A DNA stretch of 64,000 bases from an uncultured Bartonella sp. GTDB lineage: Bacteria; Pseudomonadota; Alphaproteobacteria; Rhizobiales; Rhizobiaceae. The notes beneath the pieces were generated by a model, which saw nothing but the letters and a program-made list of their open reading frames with translations, ran no database searches and was not told the origin of the DNA. Of this stretch, positions 17,991 to 27,421 are shown piece by piece (position 1 is the stretch's first letter; every line of letters starts with the position of its first letter). A program made the position numbers and the translations under genes. Where the stretch lies: positions 1 to 64,000 of the forward strand of contig NZ_CALYPR010000005.1 of the NCBI RefSeq assembly GCF_945277285.1. The letters run 5' to 3'.

Positions 17991-18616
17991 CGCCTTTTTG
18001 CTTTATCTATGACAAGCCACTGGAAGGGGGGAAGCAGGCACAAGACATCGATGGTCTGTCACTTTTTGGTTGTTGAACGTTTCAATATTATTGGTCGCCC
18101 TGACGCAAAGCGGGTTTTTGGCGAGATAGAATTTAAAAGTTTGTTCCAATATATCTAGTCCGGATTATGCAAAATAACCGGCAGACGAAGAAAGCTCATT
18201 GCAGAGCTTGAGAAAACGACGAAAAAAAAGATATTGGCAATAAACAGAGTATCAGAAGAGTAATTTGGAAAATCATGTTTATCGAATTCTTTTTTTGATA
18301 AAAAAGGGAAAGTCCTCAGGTTTGAGAAATCGAGTTCGATCGGGTGGCAATCTTGTATTCAACCGTTTTCCGAAAATGAAATTGAAAATATTTTTGATTA
18401 AAGAGCAGTTGAAAAAGCGAGGTTTTCTTGGCTGAAAAAACAGTTTTTTAAAATAGCCGAAGAGAAAACAGCTGGATATTGGTATAATTTTTGATGCTTT
18501 TTGCGACCATTGACCTTGCCGCCAGCCAATGGCCGATGAATTATTGTTTGGACTGTGTTTCTATTATCCTTGTTTAATACAAGATAAAATTTTACTTTTC
18601 GCCATGATTTATCCCG
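17991..18616. other. Gene-free stretch
   Basis: I see no gene or strong signal in these roughly 620 bp between the MFS remnant and the ABC permease. Short frames and A-runs suggest decayed coding DNA. Three AAAACCGG octamers lie in the wider gene-poor area 17374-17900. Confidence 0.4.
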
Positions 18617-19360
18617 TTATAGCCGGCGGGCAGCCGCCCGAACAGTAACGTCGAGAAGATAGCCGATCAAACCAATCAGCAAAATGGTTGCCATCAATTC
18701 CGGATAGGCAAGACGGTCGCGCGTGTCGAGAATGAAATAGCCGAGCCCTGCCGAAACACCTAACATTTCGCACGGCACAATAACGATCCAGGCAATTCCG
18801 ATAGCCAGCCTGACACCGGTCATAATGTGGCTTAAAATTCCGGGAAGAACTACATAAAATAATGTTTCGCTTTTCGTTGCTGCCAGGCTTTTGGCAACAA
18901 GCAGAAAATGCCGGTCAAGCTGTTTCACACCGGCGGCGGTGTTGAACATGATTGGCCAGACTGTTGCAAATGCCAGAAGAAAATAGATCGGTTTGTCACC
19001 AATACCAAAAACCATAACTGCAATCGGCATCCACGATAGTGGCGAGATCATGCGCAGAAACTGGAAAGCCGGTCCGGTGGTTCTTTCTATCCATGGTTTT
19101 GCACCGATCATCAGACCGACAGGCACCCCGATAACAAGTGCAAAGAAAAGCCCCACAACAATTCTTTTAAGGCTGATAAGGGCATGAAATGCCAAATCGG
19201 ATTGCGTCAACAAATGCCATAAAGTGGGCAAAGTCTGTTCAACCGAAAATCGGCTTGCAAAACTGTTCTTGCTGCTTAGAACATCGGTGGCAAGCCACCA
19301 GATAACAAGCAGAACCACAAGTCCTGACAAACCGGATAACTGACGAAGAACGCTTTTCAT
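18617..19360 (-). CDS. ABC transporter permease, sulfonate/taurine/nitrate type
   Basis: A permease of about 247 residues with six predicted helices, of the SsuC/TauC/NrtB kind. The cytoplasmic coupling loop is around VAKSLAATKSETLFYVVLPG, and the family motif SPLSWMPIAVMVFG is present. I place the start at the ATG at 19360, which has AGGA eight bases upstream; an in-frame TTG at 19384 would overlap the preceding gene. It is the last gene of an importer operon with a binding protein, an ATPase and a flavoprotein. The substrate is not defined by sequence; an alkylsulfonate or related organosulfur compound is likely. Confidence 0.85.
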   Translation of the reverse strand: MKSVLRQLSGLSGLVVLLVIWWLATDVLSSKNSFASRFSVEQTLPTLWHLLTQSDLAFHALISLKRIVVGLFFALVIGVPVGLMIGAKPWIERTTGPAFQFLRMISPLSWMPIAVMVFGIGDKPIYFLLAFATVWPIMFNTAAGVKQLDRHFLLVAKSLAATKSETLFYVVLPGILSHIMTGVRLAIGIAWIVIVPCEMLGVSAGLGYFILDTRDRLAYPELMATILLIGLIGYLLDVTVRAAARRL

Positions 19361-19373
19361 CCAAATTTTCCTG

Positions 19374-20561
19374 TCAAACAGCAATTTCTTCCTGACGCTC
19401 GAAACTGTCCTTCATGCCAAAAGCCGGAAGTCCGCCAACCTGTTGAAGTGCTTTTTTGACGAATGCATCATCGACAAGGTCTTTGGCAGCGAAGTCCGGC
19501 TCAAGAGTTTTGAGAAAAGCATTGTCACCTTCAATCAGCGTGTTTTGTAGGCGTCGCACCAGTTCTTTTGTGTAACTGGGATAAGGATAGGGCTGGAAGT
19601 CAATGCGTTTTTCGCGCCAGTCGGGGTGGATGATGGCTCCCGATTTTTCGTAAAACCGATCATCTTCGCTACTCGGCACGAGAACGCGCTTCAATACATC
19701 GGCCCCAAAAGGCATGTATTTATTCGGATTGTCTTTTGAAAGAAGAAGTGCGGTTTCCTCGCGGTGCCTGCTTGTCCACAATTGCGCTTTGACCATGGCG
19801 GAAACAACTTTTTGCGACCATTCCGGCCTTTCCTGCAAGTCATGTTCCTGCATGCAGACAAGGCAGCATGCATGGTCACGCCAGACATCGGCCGTAAAGC
19901 GCGCAAGCTTTGAAACTTTGGCGGCTTCACCGGCGGCATTGAAAGGTTCGGCCACAATAAAACCGGAAACCTGACCATTGGCAACAGCCGGTATCATGTC
20001 GGATGGTGCCATAATAACCATATTGACTTCATTTTTTTGAATGGCACCGCTTTTTCTTGATACCGGTGTCAACCCGTTCTCACGCAAGATCATTTGCAAT
20101 ACGACGGTATGAATAGAATACCAGAACGGTATGGCAACACTTTTTCCACCAAGGTCGGATATTGATTGAATGTCGTTGGCAACCGAAAAACCGGAGCCGC
20201 TCATGTGGTTCCATGCCACCACTTTAACCGGTGCCTTGCTTGAATAGCGCGCCCAGATTGCAATTGGTGAAAGAACATGCATTACATTGATCTGGCCGGC
20301 AAAAAACGCTTCGACAATTTGCGACCAGCTACGGAATAAAACCGGTTTTTCGGCTTTTAGTCCTTCTGATTCAAAAAAGCCTTTACCATGGGCTACAAGA
20401 AGTGCTGTTGCATCGGTAATTGGCAAATAACCGACTTTAACGGCTTCATCGGGGTTTTGCGATTTGGCCCGGGCAATATTCAGGAATGGCAGCGCTCCAC
20501 TTGCCGTCAATAAAGCGGAAAGCCTCAAAATGTCACGGCGGGAAAAATATTCATCTTTCAT
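19374..20561 (-). CDS. ABC transporter substrate-binding protein, SsuA/NrtA-like, Tat signal
   Basis: A 395-residue binding protein. The N-terminus FSRRDILRLSALLTASGALPF is a twin-arginine signal, so it is probably exported folded. VGYLPITDATALLVAHGKGFFESEGL and the Rossmann-like lobes match the NMT1/SsuA/NrtA group, and the 395-residue length is closer to NrtA-type proteins. The start overlaps the end of the ATPase gene by four bases (ATGA). The VWRDHACCLVCMQEHD segment carries paired cysteines that could bind a metal or form a disulfide. The substrate is unknown; sulfonate or taurine is favoured by the SfnC-like neighbour. Confidence 0.85.
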   Translation of the reverse strand: MKDEYFSRRDILRLSALLTASGALPFLNIARAKSQNPDEAVKVGYLPITDATALLVAHGKGFFESEGLKAEKPVLFRSWSQIVEAFFAGQINVMHVLSPIAIWARYSSKAPVKVVAWNHMSGSGFSVANDIQSISDLGGKSVAIPFWYSIHTVVLQMILRENGLTPVSRKSGAIQKNEVNMVIMAPSDMIPAVANGQVSGFIVAEPFNAAGEAAKVSKLARFTADVWRDHACCLVCMQEHDLQERPEWSQKVVSAMVKAQLWTSRHREETALLLSKDNPNKYMPFGADVLKRVLVPSSEDDRFYEKSGAIIHPDWREKRIDFQPYPYPSYTKELVRRLQNTLIEGDNAFLKTLEPDFAAKDLVDDAFVKKALQQVGGLPAFGMKDSFERQEEIAV

Positions 20562-21340
20562 TTTTTATCTCTTTTTATTGTTGCATCTCTTAAAGCGGCA
20601 AGAATTTCAATGCGGATTGCTCCCAGTTCTTCAACAAACCGGTTGCGCGGTTTCGGGAAATCAATGTTCCATGTACCAATGATATTTGCAGGTGCCCCGC
20701 CCAGCAAAATAATGCGGTCGCTGACGAGCAATGCCTCGTCGATATCATGTGTCACGAGAATGCCGGAGGCCTGAAATTCGTAGACAAGTTTTATCAGCAG
20801 ATTTTGCATATCCTGCCGGGTTAGTTCATCAAGCGCACCGAACGGTTCGTCTAAAAAAAGCACTTCGGGTTTTCTGGCAAAACAGCGCGCCAATCCCGCC
20901 CGTTGCGCCATGCCACCGGAAAGTTCAAACGGGCGCAATTTGCGCGCATAATCAAGCCCGACTTCGTGGATTGCTTTGCTGACACGGGCTTGCCTTTCCA
21001 CCTTTGGCAATTTCGGCTGGTTTTTAAAATTAAGCCCGAAGGCGACATTTTTTTCCAGTGTCAGCCATGGCAACAAACCTGGATTTTGAAAGGCCACAGC
21101 AAATCGCGGGTCGACATGGCGAAGCTCTTTGCCATGAACGAGAATGCGGCCGCCATTCGGGCTTTGCAAACCGGCAAGAACACGCAGAAGACTTGACTTG
21201 CCAACGCCGCTTGCCCCCAAAATGGAAATAATTTCATTTCTGGCCATAGAAAGATTGAAATTTTCAAGGATAGCCGGTGCATCATCACCATAACGCAAGA
21301 CGATGTCACGAGCCTCAAGAAGTGTATTTGACGCGGTCAT
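20558..21340 (-). CDS. ABC transporter ATP-binding protein, SsuB/TauB-like
   Basis: A 260-residue ABC ATPase with Walker A GASGVGKSS near 41-49, Q-loop FQNPGLLPWL, signature LSGGMAQRAGLARCFA and Walker B VLFLDEPFGALD, ending with the H-loop VTHDIDEAL. PGLLPWLTLEKNV is typical of the nitrate/sulfonate/taurine group. It follows the flavoprotein gene by 13 bp and overlaps the binding-protein start, so translation is coupled through this operon. Confidence 0.88.
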   Translation of the reverse strand: MTASNTLLEARDIVLRYGDDAPAILENFNLSMARNEIISILGASGVGKSSLLRVLAGLQSPNGGRILVHGKELRHVDPRFAVAFQNPGLLPWLTLEKNVAFGLNFKNQPKLPKVERQARVSKAIHEVGLDYARKLRPFELSGGMAQRAGLARCFARKPEVLFLDEPFGALDELTRQDMQNLLIKLVYEFQASGILVTHDIDEALLVSDRIILLGGAPANIIGTWNIDFPKPRNRFVEELGAIRIEILAALRDATIKRDKK

Positions 21341-21353
21341 GGATTGCTTTTTT

Positions 21354-22418
21354 TCATGATTGAACGAGCGCTTTTTTCAGTTGGCTTACACTGGGGGTAA
21401 TGATGGGAACAAAGCTTGCCTCACGCAGACGGCGGGGAAAACCTTCAGAGGTCTCGTCAAGATAGGCGCCACCGCCACGGGTTTCCAATTCAAGAAGTAC
21501 TGCTTTCCACAGCCAGTCTGTCAGGCTGATGCGAAGTTTGAAAAGATCCTTCGGGAAAGCAACAAAATGCCTGTTTTTAACGCCTTGAAGAAGTTTTTCT
21601 TGCAGCTCCTGCAATGCATTGTCAGCCTGCTGAATGTCAGTTTGAAGTGAAGAGCGGCGGGCACTATAATGACTTTTTGCTTCGTCAAGCGCGCGCAAAC
21701 TCAGGCCCAAAAACAGGCCGCATTGCAGTGCAATAAATGCTGGTCGCAAAGTTTTTAGCCATTCGCTGATATTGCTGTGCAAAATACGCTCGGGCGCAAG
21801 CGAGACTTTGTCCATGAAAATTGCTTTTGTACCACTTGACCGCAAGGCTAAAAGATCAAGCTTTTTAACGGTAATGCCCAAGTCGCCACTGCAAAGACTG
21901 AAAACGATAGACTGGTTGCCATCAATCTCGGCGGCACAGGCGGCATAAAAACCGTTTTCATCAATGTTGGTAATCCATGGCATTTTGCCGGTAAGTTGGT
22001 AGCAGCCGTTTTCAAAAGCCGCAAAATTTTCCATTTTTTCAAGGCCGCAAAGATGCTTCATTAAATTGGAAAGACCGGCGGAGCCAGCCATTTTTCCGGT
22101 AACCAGCAACGGCAATTGCTGTTTTTTCAACGTCTCATTCGGGCTTTGCAGAAGACATTCGATATAAGCGCGGTGCGCCCAAAGAACAAAAGCGGCAGTG
22201 AAGGATGAATAGGCAAGTTGAGAAATGGCAATAATTGCATCCACAATGGTTTTACCGTCCCCACCAAAAACGGAGGGAACGCCAATGCCGGTGAATTTTT
22301 CTTTCCCTAAACGGCCAAGAATTTCGCTTGAAGGACAAAACGTTGTATCCCATTCTTCGGCATGAGATTCACCCCATGCAAAAAGCCGTTCCGGCTTGCA
22401 ATGACCAAGAATTGACAT
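21354..22418 (-). CDS. Acyl-CoA dehydrogenase-like flavoprotein (SfnC-like)
   Basis: A 354-residue member of the acyl-CoA dehydrogenase fold. The N-terminal helical part contains GIGVPSVFGGDGKTIVDAI, the middle domain carries GSAGLSNLMKHLCG and the flavin-contact segment KMPWITNIDENGFYAAC, and a C-terminal helical bundle follows. There is no clear catalytic glutamate of a true acyl-CoA dehydrogenase. Relatives next to sulfonate importers (SfnC, DszC-like) are thought to take part in organosulfur desulfurisation with reduced flavin. Here it is the first gene of the ABC operon, with AGGCGA before the ATG. No flavin reductase is adjacent, so any desulfonation would need one elsewhere. Confidence 0.7.
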   Translation of the reverse strand: MSILGHCKPERLFAWGESHAEEWDTTFCPSSEILGRLGKEKFTGIGVPSVFGGDGKTIVDAIIAISQLAYSSFTAAFVLWAHRAYIECLLQSPNETLKKQQLPLLVTGKMAGSAGLSNLMKHLCGLEKMENFAAFENGCYQLTGKMPWITNIDENGFYAACAAEIDGNQSIVFSLCSGDLGITVKKLDLLALRSSGTKAIFMDKVSLAPERILHSNISEWLKTLRPAFIALQCGLFLGLSLRALDEAKSHYSARRSSLQTDIQQADNALQELQEKLLQGVKNRHFVAFPKDLFKLRISLTDWLWKAVLLELETRGGGAYLDETSEGFPRRLREASFVPIITPSVSQLKKALVQS

Positions 22419-22830
22419 GTTGAAATTCGCCTAATTGTAAAGTGGGCAATAGGCTTGAACAGACCGCAGTTTCAGAACGATTTTTGTGAAAAGAATTGTA
22501 ACATTGGCGGTCGGTTGAAAAATATAAGACATTCTATTCCCTGCAAACTTGCTATGGACGGGCGCACTATTTCTTTTTTTGTCGCAATATTCAACCTTTT
22601 TGTTGGCAAAATCGCGATCATTTTATTTTGACATAGAACCGTCTTGTTGCTTTTTGTTTCGATAGACCACGCTTTTTATGTGCTTGTAAAATATTACAAA
22701 TATAACGGCAATTTTAGCTGCCGAACATTGTCTACCCAACGGGCGCAAACTGAAAAATCCGCTACGGCTATAACAAGACTTTTGAAAAAGCACGGGTGTT
22801 CATCAAAAAAACCGGAATTTCGGCCATAGA
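22419..22830. other. Promoter-bearing intergenic region upstream of the organosulfur operon
   Basis: I see no gene in these 412 bp. The minus-strand operon that begins at 22418 must have its promoter here. GACCGC (22462-22467) and GCGGTC (22507-22512) form a widely spaced inverted repeat that could be an operator, but I would not rely on it. Confidence 0.3.
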
Positions 22831-22869
22831 AAAAGCTAACCCGCAAAACGCAAGCGCGTTAGCTTTTTT
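22831..22869 (-). terminator. Intrinsic terminator of lldD
   Basis: AAAAGCTAAC (22831-22840) pairs with GTTAGCTTTT (22858-22867). An inner three-bp extension continues the stem past one mismatch, and on the minus strand the stem is followed by TTTTTC. It lies 35 bp past the lldD stop. Confidence 0.75.
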
Positions 22870-22903
22870 AAAACAATACAAAGAAATTTGGTACAATATA
22901 GGT

Positions 22904-24040
22904 TCAATCTTTGACCAGCAGTTCCGATGTAATGTCCTTGATTGTTTTTGCTCCGGTCAAAGTCATGGCCACGCGCATTTCTTTGGCAACAAGATCAAGC
23001 ATATTGGCCACACCTTTTTCGCCATCTGTGGCCAAAGCGTATGAAAAAGCCCGGCCAAGCATGACAGTGTCGGCACCCAAAGCTATCATCCGCACCACAT
23101 CAAGGCCAGAGCGCACACCGCTATCGACCAGTACCTTGAGATCGGGTTTCAGAACTTCGGCTATTTTTGGCAACGCTCTGACTGTTGAAGGCACGCCATC
23201 CAGTTGCCGCCCGCCATGGTTGGAAACAATCACGCCGTCAGCCCCGAAACGTACGGCATCGCGGGCATCTTCAACATCGAGAATGCCTTTAATCAGCATC
23301 GGGCCTTTCCAGAATTCGCGGATCCATTCAAGGTCTTTCCAGCTGATGGAAGGGTCGAAATTGGCACCGAGCCAACCAATATAATCTTCCAGATGCGTCG
23401 GCTTGCCACGATAGGCCGAAATATTGCCCAGATCGTGGGGGCGGCCGAATATGCCGACGTCAAAAGCCCATGACGGGTGAAGCACGGCCTGGCTATATTG
23501 GCGCAATTTTGCAAACGGGCCGGACATGCCGGAATGGCGATCACGATAGCGCGCGCCGGGCACCGGCATATCAACGGTAAAAACAAGCGTTTTGATGCCT
23601 TGTGCTTGTGCCCGTTCCAGAACATTTTTCATAAAACCGCGGTCTTTCAAAACGTAAAGCTGAAACCAGATCGGCTTTTGAACCTGTGACTGCACCTCTT
23701 CGATCGGGCAAACAGAAACGGTTGACAATGTAAAGGGAACACCGCGCGATTGGGCAGCTTTGGCCGCCTGCACTTCGCCACGGCGCGCATACATGCCAGT
23801 TAATCCGACCGGCGAAAGCGCCACCGGCATTTTCATTTTTTCGCCGAAAAGCTCTGTTTCCAAACTCAACTCCGACATATTTTTCAAAATGCGCTGGCGC
23901 AACGCAATGTCTGATAGATCGGTGGTATTGCGTTGCAATGTGCGCTCGGCATAGGCCCCGCCGTCAATATAATGGAAAAGGAATGGCGGAAGTTTGCGGC
24001 GCGCACCCTCACGATAATCCGAGATAGAAGATATAATCAT
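22904..24040 (-). CDS. lldD: FMN-dependent L-lactate dehydrogenase
   Basis: A 378-residue alpha-hydroxyacid dehydrogenase. It begins with the [23 protein letters not shown] segment, has [12 protein letters not shown] for FMN binding, and carries the catalytic-histidine motif [22 protein letters not shown] is typical of LldD as opposed to glycolate or mandelate enzymes. It oxidises L-lactate to pyruvate at the inner membrane and feeds the quinone pool, which the cytochrome bd encoded nearby could use. It lies downstream of an LctP-type lactate permease in the same orientation, so uptake and oxidation are linked. Confidence 0.9.
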   Translation of the reverse strand: MIISSISDYREGARRKLPPFLFHYIDGGAYAERTLQRNTTDLSDIALRQRILKNMSELSLETELFGEKMKMPVALSPVGLTGMYARRGEVQAAKAAQSRGVPFTLSTVSVCPIEEVQSQVQKPIWFQLYVLKDRGFMKNVLERAQAQGIKTLVFTVDMPVPGARYRDRHSGMSGPFAKLRQYSQAVLHPSWAFDVGIFGRPHDLGNISAYRGKPTHLEDYIGWLGANFDPSISWKDLEWIREFWKGPMLIKGILDVEDARDAVRFGADGVIVSNHGGRQLDGVPSTVRALPKIAEVLKPDLKVLVDSGVRSGLDVVRMIALGADTVMLGRAFSYALATDGEKGVANMLDLVAKEMRVAMTLTGAKTIKDITSELLVKD

Positions 24041-24077
24041 TTCATTGCTCGTCTTTTTTTGTGTTATGGCTCGAAAA

Positions 24078-24092
24078 CCGGAGCCACTCCGG
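24078..24092 (-). terminator. Short GC hairpin between lldP and lldD
   Basis: CCGGAG and CTCCGG form a six-bp stem with a three-base loop and are followed on the minus strand by TTTTCG. It could partly end lldP transcripts or regulate readthrough into lldD, whose start is 38 bp downstream. The weak T-run makes this tentative. Confidence 0.4.
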
Positions 24093-24287
24093 CTTATGAA
24101 TAGAAAATTTGCTGTTGTAAAAAATCAGATATTGCAGAAAAATATTTTACGTTTTTTCAAATAAATAACCCCCTTGCTTTATGACTGCTGCCTTGAACTT
24201 TGAGGACTGAAGGAAATCGAGCTTTGGAATAAACATGTATTATTTCATCAAGTTTAAGGCAAAATTGTCCTTGAGGTAAAATCAACA

Positions 24288-25931
24288 TCACGGGATCATC
24301 CACGGCAGGAGATAGCCTTGAACCGTTGTTATGATGCCGGCAATTGCACATAGACCAAGCGAATATTTGACTGTGTAACGGAAAAGATCGGATTCTTTGC
24401 CCACCAGTCCCACCGCAGCACAGGCAATGGCGATGGATTGTGGTGAAATCATTTTTCCGGTCACACCGCCAGTTGTGTTGACGGCAACAAGCAGCACATC
24501 CGACACGCCGATCTGGTGGGCTGTTGTTGCCTGCAAGGCACCGAAAAGCGCATTCGACGAGGTGTCGGAACCCGTAACAAAAACACCGAGCCAACCTAAA
24601 AATGGCGAGAAAAATGTGAAGCTTTTGCCGGTATGCGATAATGCCAATGCCAAGGTTGAAGAAAGGCCCGAATAATTGGCAATAAAAGCAAAGGCAAGAA
24701 CGATGCCGATGGAATAGATGGGAACAGCAAGTTCTTTCAATGTCATGCCGAAGGTTACCATGGCTTGAAAAGGCTTCATTCTAAGAACGAATGTGCTTAA
24801 AATTGCCGCAAGAATAATGGCTGTTCCGGTTGCCGAAAACCAGTCGAATTTATAAATCGCGCTGATTTTGGCATCTGTCGTAACGATTGGCGCAGTTTTG
24901 ACGATCATATTATTCAGGAACGACACGTCGAAACTGAGCACTGAGCTTTCCAAAGCGCCACCTTTGGCAAACAGTTTTTTAAATGGCCCGATGCTCCACA
25001 CCATAACGAAGATCGTCAGTATAATAAAAGGTGACCATGCCTTGATAATTTGGCCGGTTGAATAATGCGGCATATCTTCGTCGTTTTGCTTTCTTGTGTC
25101 ATCGAAACGAAAAATTCGTTTCGGCTGCCAGAAGCGCAAGAAGACCGGCAAGACGATCAAAGTTGCAATGGCGGCGGTAATATCGGGCAGTTCCGGACCG
25201 AAGAAATTGGATGTCAAAAATTGCACAATAGCAAATGTACCGCCACCAATCAGCAAGGCTGGCCATGTTTCACGCATGCCACGTGCACCATCCATGATGA
25301 AAACCAATAAAAATGGCACAAAGACCGAAAGGAACGGAAGCTGCCGGCCAGCCATCTGGCTGATAAGAAAAGGATCAATGTTTGATACCTGTCCGGCAAC
25401 AATAATGGGAATGCCCATGGCACCAAAGGCAACCGGCGCGGTATTGGCAATAAGACAAAGTCCGGCAGCATAAAGCGGGCGAAAGCCCAGTCCGGCAAGA
25501 AGTGCTGCCGTAATGGCAACAGGTGCGCCAAAACCGGCCGCCCCTTCTAGAAAGGCACCAAAAGCAAAGCCCACCAGAATAAGTTGCAAGCGCTGGTCTT
25601 CGGTGATGCCCAAAATGGAATGGCGCACAATATTGAAGTCGCCGGTGACAACGGAAATCTTATAGAGGAAAACCGCACCGACAATAATCCATGCAATCGG
25701 CCACAGGCCATAGAAAAACCCGTAAATAGCCGAAGATACTGCCGGCCCGACCGGCATACCATAGACAAGGACAGCAATCAGAAATGCCAGAATAACAGTA
25801 ATTGTGCCAGCCAGATATCCTTTCATGCGCAAAAGTGTTAACGAAAGAAAAAAGAAGATAATCGGAATGGCGGCAATAAAGGCTGAAACCCATAAATTTC
25901 CGACAGGAACATAGTTTTGCGTCCACGTCAT
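24288..25931 (-). CDS. lldP: L-lactate permease, LctP family
   Basis: A membrane protein of about 547 residues with some 12-14 hydrophobic segments. Family motifs include [38 protein letters not shown] and the C-terminal [18 protein letters not shown] with [17 protein letters not shown]. These are diagnostic of LctP/LldP/GlcA proton symporters for L- and D-lactate or glycolate. The start at 25931 has GGAGGAGATAATC directly upstream; a longer frame to 25967 lacks such a site. Pairing with lldD points to lactate. Confidence 0.92.
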   Translation of the reverse strand: MTWTQNYVPVGNLWVSAFIAAIPIIFFFLSLTLLRMKGYLAGTITVILAFLIAVLVYGMPVGPAVSSAIYGFFYGLWPIAWIIVGAVFLYKISVVTGDFNIVRHSILGITEDQRLQLILVGFAFGAFLEGAAGFGAPVAITAALLAGLGFRPLYAAGLCLIANTAPVAFGAMGIPIIVAGQVSNIDPFLISQMAGRQLPFLSVFVPFLLVFIMDGARGMRETWPALLIGGGTFAIVQFLTSNFFGPELPDITAAIATLIVLPVFLRFWQPKRIFRFDDTRKQNDEDMPHYSTGQIIKAWSPFIILTIFVMVWSIGPFKKLFAKGGALESSVLSFDVSFLNNMIVKTAPIVTTDAKISAIYKFDWFSATGTAIILAAILSTFVLRMKPFQAMVTFGMTLKELAVPIYSIGIVLAFAFIANYSGLSSTLALALSHTGKSFTFFSPFLGWLGVFVTGSDTSSNALFGALQATTAHQIGVSDVLLVAVNTTGGVTGKMISPQSIAIACAAVGLVGKESDLFRYTVKYSLGLCAIAGIITTVQGYLLPWMIP

Positions 25932-26382
25932 GATTATCTCCTCCAAATATAGCCAAATGTGAACCACGTATTGGAAAATAATAATCCCGATTAAATATAA
26001 ATAGTCAAATTTTTAAAATTAAACTTTTTGTGTAGTCTTTAAAAGAAAGCGTAATATTGGGTTTACCTCTATTTTTTATTAGAATAGTTCAAATTTTTTT
26101 TAAAATTTTAGCAATAAAAATGCTGTGCGTTAAAAATGTTTAAACAATGAAAAGGTGTAAATTGCATAAAAAAGAGCTTTCCGAAAGTAAGAAATGCCCC
26201 CGTTTTAGAGCGGTCAAAAAAGGACAGAGCTTTTTTCAGTTTAAAATAGCCATCGTATTTAAGGGAAAAACCAGCTCTTTTAGGAATTGTTCCAGCCGGT
26301 TGACCCGTTCATCCGCTCGTCGTTTAAACAGTGTCAAGCTCTGTCGCTGCACGCCAGTTTTTCTCTCATCGGAAAAAATCAT
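25932..26382. other. AT-rich intergenic region
   Basis: I see no gene. The 450 bp are AT-rich and presumably hold the lldP promoter and the 3' end of the siderophore-interacting-protein transcript. A 79-codon frame at 26147-26386 is lysine/arginine/serine-rich without a ribosome binding site and is not credible. Confidence 0.4.
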
Positions 26383-27237
26383 TTAGGCTGGCATATCGAA
26401 CTCATCAAAATCGCTTTCGCTTTTTCCTTTGGCCAGAAGTTCGCCATAATATTTTCCGCGTATCTTTTCAATTTCAGAGCTAGTCATGCCAAGACGCCAA
26501 TAGCCGATTGCCTTGATATCCTTTTTATTGACACCGCAATTTTCCATGAAATGTTTTCTGATAGCACGCGCTTCCTCTCGTTCACAGGCAATCCATATAT
26601 GACAATTTTTTGCCTCTTTTATTTTTTCGGCAGATTTGGTCAAAAAACCTGTCGTTCCGGCATGTTCGTGAGGCTTTCTTATGTAGACATGTTTTTTCAC
26701 ACCGGAAATTTCCGGCAACTCTCTTATACTGAGTGGTGACGGGCATTCGATAAACATATCCGCTTCGGCATTTTCCGGCCAGTGATGGAGGATTGAATAA
26801 AGCGCGGGAATAGCTGTTTCATCGGCAAAAAATTTAAGTTTTCCATTCTTATGTTCGTGAGGAAAAAATTGTTCGCGGGGGCCGATAATATAGGTATAGC
26901 TTCCCGCTTTTAGGCTTTTTAACCATTCTTTTGCAGGACTGTGGCCTTCATGAATAACGAAGTCGAGTTCAACCGTTTTGCTTTTTTTATCAAAGGAACG
27001 AATTGTGTAAATGCGATAAATCTTGTTTTTACCCTCGTTTTCACCAATCTCGATCCGCACAGCCACATTGGGCTGTTCCCATAAATCCGGTTTACTCGGA
27101 TCAATTGTGCCTTTGAGACGCATTAGATTGGGAAACGGCTTTGAAATGTCAGTTATGTCTAATTTAATCCTTTCCAATCCATGCATGTGGTTTTCCTGCG
27201 AGGATGCATCTACTGTTGTCTTTTCTGTATTTGTCAT
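26383..27237 (-). CDS. Siderophore-interacting protein (FAD/NAD(P)H ferric-siderophore reductase)
   Basis: A protein of about 284 residues of the SIP/ViuB family. YRIYTIRSFD near residue 75 is the FAD-binding RxYTxR motif, DFVIHEGHSPAKEWL follows the VxHxxxGPAxxW pattern, and the C-terminal part holds WIACEREEARAIRKHFME and IKAIGYWRLGM. SIPs reduce ferric siderophores in the cytosol to release iron. I start at the ATG at 27237, preceded by GGAAG; the frame is open further upstream without a site. It lies downstream of two half-ABC transporters in the same orientation, as in IrtAB- or YbtPQ-type uptake loci. Confidence 0.88.
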   Translation of the reverse strand: MTNTEKTTVDASSQENHMHGLERIKLDITDISKPFPNLMRLKGTIDPSKPDLWEQPNVAVRIEIGENEGKNKIYRIYTIRSFDKKSKTVELDFVIHEGHSPAKEWLKSLKAGSYTYIIGPREQFFPHEHKNGKLKFFADETAIPALYSILHHWPENAEADMFIECPSPLSIRELPEISGVKKHVYIRKPHEHAGTTGFLTKSAEKIKEAKNCHIWIACEREEARAIRKHFMENCGVNKKDIKAIGYWRLGMTSSEIEKIRGKYYGELLAKGKSESDFDEFDMPA

Positions 27238-27421
27238 TTCAATCAACTTCCACTTTTTATAATAAGTTTTAATGACTGTCTCTTGTTTTATTAAGTAAAA
27301 ATCAAATAAAAATATTTTATATTTCATTTATGTTTTTATAATATTTGAAAAATATATTTAATTTAAATTTCCTATCTTTTATGAACCGGATACAGGATTT
27401 CATATTTTTATAGATGGTTGT

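Noticed and set aside
22904..24040. Glycolate or mandelate dehydrogenase instead of lactate dehydrogenase
   Set aside because: The [11 protein letters not shown] segment and the LctP-type permease next door favour L-lactate.
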